Below are positions 21,168 to 28,550 of a stretch of 31,974 nt of DNA, in pieces. Source of the DNA: CAZRNB01 sp964601355 (GTDB lineage Bacteria > Planctomycetota > Phycisphaerae > Sedimentisphaerales > Anaerobacaceae); assembly GCA_964601355.1 (NCBI GenBank), contig CAZRNB010000021.1:1-31974 (forward strand), given 5' to 3'. The position numbers and the translations under genes were made by a program. Numbering within the stretch: position 1 is the first letter of the stretch; each line of letters begins with the position of its first letter. Below the pieces are notes generated by a model. The model worked only from the letters and a program-made list of their open reading frames with translations. It ran no database searches and was not told the DNA's origin.

Positions 21168-23159
21168 TTAGAATTTAGAATTTTCAATCCGGTCTTCATC
21201 AGCAAATAACTTCGTGACGCGGCTTAGAGCTTTTAAGGCATATAATAACAAAACTGCGGCTAAAATTGCGCAAGAACATATTACAACAACCTTCAGCCAC
21301 GGGCGAAATACAAATGAAAATGCAAACGCCCACGCATAGAAAGCGTTAAGACCCTCAAATTCGACCATCTTCTTTACGGCAATGCGGTCTTCCACAACGG
21401 GAGAATCAACTATGACGGCTCCAAAGAAAAAAGGTGAATTTATTGCGTGACAGTCCTGGCAGCTCCGCACGCCGAGCGACTGAGCGGCCGGCCTGACATC
21501 GTGCGCTATAGACCATAGATAAGGCTGAGCGGCCGGATGATTAGCCTGCTTTTGCAGCACACCTTTATCATCGAGGCTGTACAGATTTCCGCCGGCAACA
21601 TACACAGATTTTCCTTCGACAACTTTAGCAAGCGACGCGAGGGCTTCGGCAATATGCTCATTACTCAAAGCAGGCCAGTCACCTGATTGCGGAATATCCA
21701 TCTTTGCGAATACCTCCCCGACGACTCGCTTGACAATATCGAGGTCGAGCGGCCTGACCTGCTGGTCCACAAGTGTCGCCCAAAAGGCAGGCCAAATCAG
21801 CTTGTGTGGGGCGATTTTACTTTCCACGGAACCCCCAGTAAAACTGGGGGCTAAATATTTAGATTGTTTGGCGAAAACCGGCGAAAGAATATGGGGCAGC
21901 ACCTCATCGGATTTATTTACATTCGGCGTCCCTAAACGATGAGCACGAGAAGTTTTTGTAAGAGCCGTTGTTCGGCCAGGCCACGGCCCGCTATGACACG
22001 CGGTGCAGGTGAGCTTTTCAAAATGAATCGGCGGTGTGCCAGGATGCTTCGGCACAGGTGCACCGAGCCGACCGGCCTGTGGCTTGTCTTTATCCTCGGA
22101 CAGGTGACATCCTTCACACGAGCTTGTCGCAGCCAACGGATTTTGTGATACGAGACTTTCCTCCGCGTATCCGCGGACGATGTTATGGTCAAGACCATTA
22201 CGGTGACAGTCAACGCAGGTCAGACCTGCTTTTAAATGCACGTCCTCATCCGAGGACCATTTCTCGGCTTTTTCCGGATTATTCAAATACAAATTGGAGT
22301 GACAGTAATAGCACCTCTGTGCAGGGACTTCCCTGACAACATTGAAAAGCACCCGATACTCACTATCAAAAGCAGCTTTGTGGTAGGTAATAACCGGCGG
22401 GGATTTCTGTCCATCCTTAGCAGCCTGGACTCCAAAGGGATCAAACGGGTCATAGGTATCGGACATATCATCAGCAGAACCCGTAACCTGCGCCAGGCCG
22501 GATGAAGCAGCAGCCGCCCATCGAAAATTGCCTCGTGATACCTGCACGGCATATCCATAAGTTCCGCCCTGGTCCTGGCCGGCGTCGGCATTATGACAGG
22601 CCAAGCAGTTAATTTCCAGTTTGCCTGAGATATACTGACGCATCTTCTGCTCTGTATCACCGGCATCATGCTCTCCGGCGCCTCCGCCGGGCATCTGTCT
22701 GCCGAAAATTTTCACGAACTGTCGGTCTGTAAAACCGAGCTGCTCAGGCTTAAATGTTCCCGGCCAGGGGCGATATGAAAGCGGAATCTGGGTAGCCAGG
22801 CGGGCGTCAAAGTATATCCACGGCTGCACAGGCCGGCCTGGAAGGAGATTAGGGTCAGCAGCATTGAAGTGCCAGCCATTCTTTATAATGTTATAGCTGT
22901 GACATTCGCCGCACGTCCGTTTAGTCGAAAAAGGCAGAAGCACCTTAGAGCTTTCGTCGATGCCGGGTTTAATTTTATCACCTTTGACGGACTGGTAAGA
23001 ATTGGGGTCGATAGACTCAGGAAAAAGCTCGATAAGGTGATTTGGCTGTGCCCGGCTGCCGTCACTTTTATCACCAAGAAGTATCCCGGAATTATCGGCA
23101 TTGACGGTTCGTATCAACGCCAACAGCAAAGATAAAGCTGCAATCAATCCTTGATTCAA
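21168..23159 (-). CDS. Heptahaem c-type cytochrome, membrane-anchored
   Basis: A 663-aa exported protein with seven CxxCH haem motifs: CGECH (about residue 80), CLACH, CYYCH, CVDCH, CEGCH, CTACH and CQDCH (about 567). An N-terminal signal (GLIAALSLLLALIRTVNADN) and a C-terminal membrane anchor (VVVICSCAILAAVLLLYAL) place the haem domain in the periplasm. The start is TTG at 23159; ATG is not available nearby. With the cytochrome b that follows it forms a likely quinol-to-periplasm electron conduit. A hairpin repeat (21830-21860) supplies the segment KYLAPSFTGGSVES, and a TTCTAAATTCTAA repeat supplies the last residues (NSKF). I cannot assign it to a characterised cytochrome such as OTR or NrfA. 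Terminal acceptor or donor unknown. Confidence 0.85.
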   Translation of the reverse strand: MNQGLIAALSLLLALIRTVNADNSGILLGDKSDGSRAQPNHLIELFPESIDPNSYQSVKGDKIKPGIDESSKVLLPFSTKRTCGECHSYNIIKNGWHFNAADPNLLPGRPVQPWIYFDARLATQIPLSYRPWPGTFKPEQLGFTDRQFVKIFGRQMPGGGAGEHDAGDTEQKMRQYISGKLEINCLACHNADAGQDQGGTYGYAVQVSRGNFRWAAAASSGLAQVTGSADDMSDTYDPFDPFGVQAAKDGQKSPPVITYHKAAFDSEYRVLFNVVREVPAQRCYYCHSNLYLNNPEKAEKWSSDEDVHLKAGLTCVDCHRNGLDHNIVRGYAEESLVSQNPLAATSSCEGCHLSEDKDKPQAGRLGAPVPKHPGTPPIHFEKLTCTACHSGPWPGRTTALTKTSRAHRLGTPNVNKSDEVLPHILSPVFAKQSKYLAPSFTGGSVESKIAPHKLIWPAFWATLVDQQVRPLDLDIVKRVVGEVFAKMDIPQSGDWPALSNEHIAEALASLAKVVEGKSVYVAGGNLYSLDDKGVLQKQANHPAAQPYLWSIAHDVRPAAQSLGVRSCQDCHAINSPFFFGAVIVDSPVVEDRIAVKKMVEFEGLNAFYAWAFAFSFVFRPWLKVVVICSCAILAAVLLLYALKALSRVTKLFADEDRIENSKF
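21830..21860 (+). repeat. Hairpin repeat, copy 3 (cytochrome gene)
   Basis: AACCCCCAGT-aaa-ACTGGGGG followed by CTAAATATTT. Perfect 8-bp stem, in frame inside the heptahaem cytochrome gene. Identical over 31 bp to 26215-26245. Confidence 0.9.
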
Positions 23160-23177
23160 CGTAATCTCAATCCTTTG

Positions 23178-23237
23178 CCTTGATGCTCGATACTAGATAC
23201 TCGATACTCGACGAGAATCGAGCATCGAGAATCAAGG
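23178..23237. repeat. TACTCGATAC-type inverted repeat between oxidoreductase and cytochrome genes
   Basis: CCTTGATGCTCGAT on the left pairs with ATCGAGCATCGAGAATCAAGG on the right through internal ATACTCGATACTCG units. It fills most of the 84-nt spacer and is related to 14764-14800. Confidence 0.65.
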
Positions 23238-23243
23238 ATCGAG

Positions 23244-24620
23244 TTAAACCTTGAATTCTTCCGGTTTAAATTCGAGCTTACGGCCGGTCTCGACCGCTTC
23301 ATTTACCTTCAGCACCGTAACAGCCGTTTCGTAACCGACCTCAGCGGGGCAGGTAAGCTTTGCTTTGCCGCGAATCGCATCAAAAAAGTTCTCCAAGTGC
23401 GGCTGATGAGCGCTTTTTTCCATCTTTAACGGCAGCTCATACTTGGGCGGAGGCACAGACGCACGTAAATCCAGAACAGCGGTTGTTTCAGCAGGCTTTG
23501 TTTCTTCCACGACAGGTCCCTTGAGGTAACCCTTTTTGACCCACGGTTCCCATTTTTCCGACGGCAGCCAGCTTTCGCGATAAATGCCGTCCCACGTGCC
23601 GGCAGCCTCGGAAATATTAATCATCCCCTCGTCCCCCATGAAAGCTTCATAGAAGCCGCCTCTGCTGTTTGTTGTTATTGTCTGATAAAATGCCCTGACA
23701 AGCCCATCTTTCGTTTCGTACTCGTAAATGGCCATAACATTATCATACCATTCACGACCGAGTCCTTTCCAATAATCAAGAGCCCCCGTGGCCATTACAG
23801 ATTTCGGATTTACGCCGAGGAACCAGCTATAAACGTCAATCTGATGTGAGCCGAGATCGACAATTGGACCGCCACCCAATCCTTTGTACCAACGCCAGTT
23901 TCTGAACTGCTGCATAGACTTGAATCCATACTTCTCGAGCGTGGCCCGGTCAATCCCAGCCTTTTCAGGCCAGCCGAGGTCTTCACACGCAGCACGGCTG
24001 CGGTTCCATTGGCCATTTATAGTGGTTATCCGCCCCATGAGCTTTGCCTCTTTAATAATCTTCTCGCAGCAGTGTATATACCGCGGATTGCTGCGACGCT
24101 GATGACCAATCTGCAGGAGCTTTCCGGTCTCTTTTGCGGCCTCGACCATCTTGCGGGCGCCTTCAAGCGTATTGGACATCTCCTTCTCGCAATAAACGTT
24201 CAGCCCGGCTTTAAGGCAGGCAACGGTATGCTCAGCGTGCCAGAAGTCGGGCGTGGCGATAATCACTGCATCAAGGTCTTTCTCTTTATCGAGCATTTCA
24301 CGGTAATCAATGTAGGCGTTGTTCTTATGGCCAACCCTCTGCAGTGTCCGTGAAACGCGTCTTTGGTTGTAAGCCTCCCAGATGTCACAAACAGCGGTAA
24401 TACGAATGCCCGGAATCTTCAGGCAGGCGGTCATCAGGACCTGGCCCTGCTCGCCTGCGCCGAGCAGCGCCACATTCATATCACCTTCCTTTTTTGCTCC
24501 GGTTCCGCCGGAGGCTGCTCCCAGAACAGTGGGTGAAAATAACAGGCTTGTTGCAACGGCCGCGCTTGAACGCAGGAAACTTCGTCTATCTACACCTTCA
24601 TCAGATTTTTCTTTAATCAT
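23244..24620 (-). CDS. Tat-exported Gfo/Idh/MocA oxidoreductase (1)
   Basis: A 458-aa NAD(P)-dependent sugar oxidoreductase-type protein. A twin-arginine signal (DRRSFLRSSAAVATSLL) sends the folded protein with cofactor across the membrane. The Rossmann domain shows VALLGAGEQGQ (about 48-58), VCDIWEAYNQRR and DAVIIATPDFWHAEH. The usual EKP triad is CEKEM here, with Lys kept and Pro replaced by Glu. The catalytic-domain helix has DLGSHQIDVYSWFLG with the conserved Asp/His. The spacing to the cytochrome gene downstream is 84 nt, filled by a repeat. One of three paralogues in this locus; probably acts on a sugar or cyclitol in the periplasm, like glucose-fructose oxidoreductase, which also keeps its NADP bound. 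Confidence 0.88.
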   Translation of the reverse strand: MIKEKSDEGVDRRSFLRSSAAVATSLLFSPTVLGAASGGTGAKKEGDMNVALLGAGEQGQVLMTACLKIPGIRITAVCDIWEAYNQRRVSRTLQRVGHKNNAYIDYREMLDKEKDLDAVIIATPDFWHAEHTVACLKAGLNVYCEKEMSNTLEGARKMVEAAKETGKLLQIGHQRRSNPRYIHCCEKIIKEAKLMGRITTINGQWNRSRAACEDLGWPEKAGIDRATLEKYGFKSMQQFRNWRWYKGLGGGPIVDLGSHQIDVYSWFLGVNPKSVMATGALDYWKGLGREWYDNVMAIYEYETKDGLVRAFYQTITTNSRGGFYEAFMGDEGMINISEAAGTWDGIYRESWLPSEKWEPWVKKGYLKGPVVEETKPAETTAVLDLRASVPPPKYELPLKMEKSAHQPHLENFFDAIRGKAKLTCPAEVGYETAVTVLKVNEAVETGRKLEFKPEEFKV

Positions 24621-24680
24621 CGTAAATTCATTGACTCCAAAAATTTAACAAAATTGAAACGTCATATAAATTGCGTCTGT

Positions 24681-24722
24681 AAACCACCGCTCTTGCTTCG
24701 CAAGAAGCTGCGGGGGCCAAAC
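24681..24722 (+). repeat. Hairpin repeat, copy 4
   Basis: AAACCA-CCGC-tcttgc-ttc-gcaaga-agct-GCGG-GGGCCAAAC. It has an inner 6-bp stem TCTTGC/GCAAGA, and outer CCGC/GCGG with a bulge. Bases about 24687-24715 are an identical 29-mer, inverted, of the copy at 27573-27601. It lies in the spacer upstream of oxidoreductase 1. Confidence 0.8.
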
Positions 24723-24726
24723 AAAA

Positions 24727-24757
24727 TATATAGCCCCCAAATTCCATTTGGGGTTTT
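24727..24757 (-). repeat. Hairpin repeat, copy 5
   Basis: On the minus strand AAAAACCCCAAAT-gga-ATTTGGGG then GCTATAT. Stem CCCCAAAT/ATTTGGGG differs in sequence from the other copies, with the same AACCCC and GGGGCTA flanks. It lies 5 nt from copy 4, in the opposite orientation. Confidence 0.8.
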
Positions 24758-24786
24758 TGCGAATTTTAACAAAGTTTATTTTCTTA

Positions 24787-26178
24787 TCAAGACCAACCTT
24801 CGCGATACTCAGGCTTGACAAAAGCGTTAGCCTCTTGGTTATTCGTGACTTTCATATTTTCGCCGTCCCAAAGCAGCTTTTCGCCCAGATAACGAACGGC
24901 AAGATTACCCACCACGACGGCTTCGGTCAGCGGTCCCGAGTAATCAAAGTTCGAGCACGCTGCTCTGCCGCCTTTGCAGGCCGTGATCCAGTCTTGCTCA
25001 TGACTGGTATCGACCCTTGGGATAGTCTTAGACGGACGCTGGTATTCCTGCATCAGCTTCTCAGGGATAAGCCTGGGACTGTCACCATACTCACCATAGC
25101 GCAGCACACCTTTTTCACCGATAAGAAGGACATTGCTTTCGGCTTGCTCTAATTTTCGATCCGGTTCCAAAGCATCCGGTCGTGCGGGCTTCAAACCACC
25201 ATCATACCAATTAAGTAAAACCTTTGGCATACTTTCGCGGGCTGGAAATTCGTAACGAACGATGGATGCAATAGGAAACGTTTCATTATTAACCCTTCTT
25301 TGACCCCACGTGCTGTCAGGTACCATATTTACCTGCATCGCAGCACAGGCCTCGACGCTGATCGGATAGCGTAGCTTCAGCGCCCAGAAGACCGGATCAA
25401 GCACGTGGCAGGCCATATCGCCTAATGCTCCGCATCCGAAATCCCACCAGGCGCGCCACAATCTCGGCAAATAACAAGGATGATACGGCCGATGCGGGGC
25501 CGGGCCAAGCCACAAATCCCAGTCCAGCGTATTCGGCACCGGCGGCGTATCCGTCGGCCTATCGATGCCCTGCGGCCAGATAGGCCTATTCGTCCAGGCG
25601 TGCACCTCACGAACATTACCTATCGCCCCATCCCATATCCACTCACATATCAGGCGAACACCTTCACCCGAGTGGCCCTGATTACCCATCTGGGTAGCCA
25701 CCTTATATTTTCGGGCGGCCTCGGTGAGCATACGTGCCTCCCAGACCGTCCGCGTCAAGGGCTTCTGGCAATAAACATGCTTACCACGCTGCATTGCCGC
25801 CATCGCCACAACTGCGTGCGTATGATCCGGCGTAGCGATAATCACCGCGTCAATATCCTTCTGCTCATCGAGCATCTTGCGATAGTCACGCCACTTTTTG
25901 GAATCAGGATATCTCTTGTACACCTCGGCTGCATGAGCATCGTCCACATCACAAAGGGCTACAATGTTTTCGCTCTCACAAGCTCTCAGGTTATTCCCGC
26001 CCATGCCACCTACTCCAATGCCGGCTATATTGAGCTTCTCACTCGGCGGGATATTACCCTGTCCTCCCAGCACATACCGGGGCACAATCGTAAAGGCTGC
26101 GGCGGCGGCTGTGGTTCCGAGAAAATCACGCCGTGTAATCTTTTTGTCCTGCTGTTGGGTAGCACTTTTGGTTTTCAT
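24787..26178 (-). CDS. Tat-exported Gfo/Idh/MocA oxidoreductase (2)
   Basis: A 463-aa protein with the Tat signal ITRRDFLGTTAAAAAFTIV, then NIAGIGVGGMGGNN for NAD(P) binding, CDVDDAHAAEVYKRYP, and DAVIIATPDHTHAVVAM. The EKP triad reads QKP (HVYCQKPLTRTVWEARM) and the catalytic helix DMACHVLDPVFW. The middle has the NRPIWPQGIDRP and LDWDLWLGPAPHRPYHP segments typical of the planctomycete-expanded branch of this family. AGGAAC precedes the ATG. It lies between the HEAT proteins and oxidoreductase 1 in the same direction. Substrate not known. Confidence 0.9.
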   Translation of the reverse strand: MKTKSATQQQDKKITRRDFLGTTAAAAAFTIVPRYVLGGQGNIPPSEKLNIAGIGVGGMGGNNLRACESENIVALCDVDDAHAAEVYKRYPDSKKWRDYRKMLDEQKDIDAVIIATPDHTHAVVAMAAMQRGKHVYCQKPLTRTVWEARMLTEAARKYKVATQMGNQGHSGEGVRLICEWIWDGAIGNVREVHAWTNRPIWPQGIDRPTDTPPVPNTLDWDLWLGPAPHRPYHPCYLPRLWRAWWDFGCGALGDMACHVLDPVFWALKLRYPISVEACAAMQVNMVPDSTWGQRRVNNETFPIASIVRYEFPARESMPKVLLNWYDGGLKPARPDALEPDRKLEQAESNVLLIGEKGVLRYGEYGDSPRLIPEKLMQEYQRPSKTIPRVDTSHEQDWITACKGGRAACSNFDYSGPLTEAVVVGNLAVRYLGEKLLWDGENMKVTNNQEANAFVKPEYREGWS

Positions 26179-26214
26179 AATGATGTTCCTATTCTATTCG
26201 CCCTAAAAATTCAG

Positions 26215-26245
26215 AACCCCCAGTAAAACTGGGGGCTAAATATTT
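26215..26245 (+). repeat. Hairpin repeat, copy 6
   Basis: AACCCCCAGT-aaa-ACTGGGGG followed by CTAAATATTT, identical to 21830-21860, in the spacer between HEAT protein 1 and oxidoreductase 2. It is followed directly by a CATCCCTCGTCTATCGTCC tract that encodes the last residues (DEGR) of the HEAT protein. Confidence 0.9.
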
Positions 26246-26255
26246 CATCCCTCGT

Positions 26256-27740
26256 CTATCGTCCCTCGTCAATCTTTTTTATCATCTCCTCGGCCTGCTG
26301 ACGCAAAGAATCATTCTTTGAAGCCTGGATGATTTTATTTAGTACATCTTTTGTTTGCCGAGGATTATCTTTATAAATACCTTCTGCGATTTCGACCACG
26401 GCGACCTCTGCTTCCTGCTGCAAAACTGAATCCTGCAGATAAGAAGCGGCGAATTCCAAAGCGGCAAGCGATTTTACCTTTGCCAGACCCGATAGAACTA
26501 ATCTTTTTTCGCGTACATCGCCGGACAGCTCCATCGCCTGCTGATACATCTTAACAGCCTCATCGGCCGGCCGATTTTCATCAAGTCCGACAAGACGAAT
26601 AAAACCTCGCAGAGCTAAAATTTTATGTACCTCGTTTTCTGAGGTCTTTGCTACTGCCAGAAGGTCGTTTATAGGCGCCGGATTAGGCCAGTCTGATAAT
26701 GCTCGAACAGTGGCGTCCCGTTCTTTTTCGCTGTCGGTTTTAAGAGCTGCGCGTATAGCCGCCAGCGCCGTTTCATTTCCTATTTTGCCGAGCACGGTTA
26801 AGAGAAGACACCGTTTTTGAACGTCCACTACCCTCGGCAAAGCCGACAACACCACGTCAGCCTGCCGGTCTTTGTTTTCTATCTTAAGAGCCACGACAGT
26901 TATGGTTTTCTCAGCCTCACGGTAAACAGATTCATTTTTTACATCTACCAAAAGCTGCACAAGCACAGGCAGATACTTCTGGTCGGCGATAACCCTTAAG
27001 ACCTTAAAAGATTCCTGCTGAACTCGGCTGTCCTGGTCTAATGCGGTTTTCAATAAGGTTGCCATTGCTGAATTGATATTGCGCTCGCCCATGGCTCGAA
27101 TCAGCTCAACTTTAATCTTCGGCTCAGCTCCTTCGATGCGGGCCAGGATTTCCTTATCAACCTCGGAGCCGCGCAGACGATACAGACTCTCACGGGCCGC
27201 TTTTTGCTCCTCAGAAGTCATACTCGTCACGGCGGAGCGTGCCGTAGCCGGATCGGCAGCGGTCTGCACCAGCAAGAGGACGCTCGACTCATCACCCAAC
27301 TGGCCTAATGCTTTCAAAGCCGCTATGCGAACAGACTGCTCTTTGGATTTCGTTAAGCTCGTTACAGCCGGCAGAACGGCTCTATCGCCGCGGTCGGCTA
27401 AAGCAGCGAGCAATTGTATTTGCCCCGTGACGGAAAGATTCGGCAGCTCTTTAACCAGGGCCTCTGTTACTTCTTTGCCCTTTAGCTCCCTTACCATCGT
27501 TATGGCCACAGTCTGCATATCAGGATCGCTGCCTTTGAGCATATCAAGAACTACTTTGACGGCGTCACTACCCCCCGCAGCTTCTTGCGAAGCAAGAGCG
27601 GGGGTGGCTAAACATTCAGCGCTAGAGCAAAAGAGCATAAGAACGCAAGAGCACAAGCCTGCCCTGAGCAAAGTCGAAGGGAGCACAGGTACATGTGCAC
27701 TCATGCTCTTATCACTTGTGCACTTATATTCTGTTTTCAT
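26256..27740 (-). CDS. Exported HEAT-repeat protein (1)
   Basis: A 494-aa protein made of about ten helical HEAT/PBS-lyase-type repeats (e.g. LLAALADRGDRAVLPAVTSL, IAALKALGQLGDESSVLLLV, VLGKIGNETALAAIRAAL). HEAT solenoids are protein-binding scaffolds without catalysis. The N-terminal 55 residues contain a hydrophobic Cys-rich stretch (LCSCVLMLFCSSAE) followed by ATPALASQEA, which reads as a signal peptide. At DNA level that entire region is repeats: an AGAGCATAAG-type tract, CCTGAGCAAAGTCGAAGGG at 27663-27681, and the hairpin at 27571-27612. The start codon is uncertain; ATG 27740 follows the preceding gene's stop by 9 nt, and ATG 27704 is an alternative. Related HEAT proteins in planctomycetes are often next to ThuA and Gfo/Idh/MocA genes, as here. 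Confidence 0.78.
   Translation of the reverse strand: MKTEYKCTSDKSMSAHVPVLPSTLLRAGLCSCVLMLFCSSAECLATPALASQEAAGGSDAVKVVLDMLKGSDPDMQTVAITMVRELKGKEVTEALVKELPNLSVTGQIQLLAALADRGDRAVLPAVTSLTKSKEQSVRIAALKALGQLGDESSVLLLVQTAADPATARSAVTSMTSEEQKAARESLYRLRGSEVDKEILARIEGAEPKIKVELIRAMGERNINSAMATLLKTALDQDSRVQQESFKVLRVIADQKYLPVLVQLLVDVKNESVYREAEKTITVVALKIENKDRQADVVLSALPRVVDVQKRCLLLTVLGKIGNETALAAIRAALKTDSEKERDATVRALSDWPNPAPINDLLAVAKTSENEVHKILALRGFIRLVGLDENRPADEAVKMYQQAMELSGDVREKRLVLSGLAKVKSLAALEFAASYLQDSVLQQEAEVAVVEIAEGIYKDNPRQTKDVLNKIIQASKNDSLRQQAEEMIKKIDEGR
27571..27612 (+). repeat. Hairpin repeat, copy 7 (HEAT signal peptide)
   Basis: CCCCCCGCagct-TCTTGC-gaa-GCAAGA-GCGGGGGTGGCTAAA: same inverted 29-mer as copy 4, and ending in the GG-CTAAA flank of the family. 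On the minus strand it encodes ATPALASQEAAGG, i.e. the signal-peptidase region of the HEAT protein. Confidence 0.8.
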
Positions 27741-27749
27741 CTATTATCC

Positions 27750-28457
27750 CTACTTTAATGCGCCGATCAGGCCTTTAGCCGCAGCGGCACGAATCGGCTT
27801 TGGAAGCTCTTGTTTCTGCATCTCCTTATAGATGGCCAGGGCCTCGGTCTTCTTTCCATCCGACAGGAGACGGTCTGCACACTGTAGATATGAGTCCAAA
27901 ACCCGCATCTGCAATTTGCCGCTGGTTTTATCTTTGGCTTCTGCCAGGATTTTAGTCGCTTGCTGGTCGGCAATTCGGCCAAGAGCAGCCGCAGAAGCTA
28001 TTGCAGTCATTTCATTGAAGTCACCGAGCAGCTTGCCGAGAGCTTCCACCGCTTGTTTATCACGACGCTGGCCTAAAGAGCTTATTATACCTATCTTTGC
28101 CTTGCCGCCTACCTTCGGCAGGGCATCGCGCAGAGCCGCATCAACAGCGGCCACCGGTATTCGCTCCAGCGCGTACCTTGCCATATCGGAGTATTCCTCA
28201 TAAGTCAGCATTTTAGCCAAAACAGGCACTGCCTGTTCAGTACCGATGATGCTCAATTGTCTGCAGACGAAATCTTTGCCCGTCCGCGTAGCATCCGGCA
28301 ATTCAAGCACGCTAAGCAAAGACTTCTCAATCTTGCCCGTTTCGTCCTTATTGCCTTGCGCATTTTTTATTATCTCCGTTACTTCCGTCAGCGCCGCCCG
28401 GCTCTGACCCCAATCGTAAGTTTTTACCTTATCAAGTAATTCTTGTAGTTCTGCCAT
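27750..28457 (-). CDS. HEAT-repeat protein (2)
   Basis: A 235-aa all-helical protein. HEAT-like repeats are visible from about residue 60 (QLSIIGTEQAVPVLAKML, ARYALERIPVAAVDAALRDAL, ISSLGQRRDKQAVEALGKLL, AAALGRIADQQATKIL), with a C-terminal helical part of TPR-like look (LLSDGKKTEALAIYKEMQ). There is no signal peptide; it starts MAELQELLDKVKTYDWG. AAGGAAC precedes the ATG. HEAT protein 1 begins 9 nt after its stop, so the two are translated from one message. It may form one solenoid complex with HEAT protein 1, but only the latter looks exported, so compartments would differ unless the leader of protein 1 is misread. Confidence 0.8.
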   Translation of the reverse strand: MAELQELLDKVKTYDWGQSRAALTEVTEIIKNAQGNKDETGKIEKSLLSVLELPDATRTGKDFVCRQLSIIGTEQAVPVLAKMLTYEEYSDMARYALERIPVAAVDAALRDALPKVGGKAKIGIISSLGQRRDKQAVEALGKLLGDFNEMTAIASAAALGRIADQQATKILAEAKDKTSGKLQMRVLDSYLQCADRLLSDGKKTEALAIYKEMQKQELPKPIRAAAAKGLIGALK

Positions 28458-28473
28458 TTATAGTTCCTTTCCT

Positions 28474-28550
28474 AAAAAGTTTAGAGTTCATTGTTCAGAG
28501 TTCATAGTTCGAAGTCTATGAACAATGAACTATGAACTACGAACTTTTTT
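28474..28550. repeat. TTCATAGTTC-type long inverted repeat
   Basis: AAAAAGTT...AGTTCATTGTTCA on the left pairs with TGAACAATGAACT...AACTTTTTT on the right, giving a 13-bp perfect arm plus outer A/T ends. It has T runs on both strands, so it could terminate transcription in either direction. It separates the ThuA gene from HEAT protein 2 and supplies the last codons (KKVRSS) of ThuA. Confidence 0.75.

Noticed and set aside
25480..26226. 248-codon plus-strand frame
   Set aside because: Antisense to a clearly conserved oxidoreductase gene; Arg/Pro/Ile-rich shadow with no family resemblance.
27073..27831. 252-codon plus-strand frame
   Set aside because: Antisense to HEAT protein 1, Ser/Arg/Ala-rich as expected of a shadow frame; its PALSKVEG peptide comes from a repeat.
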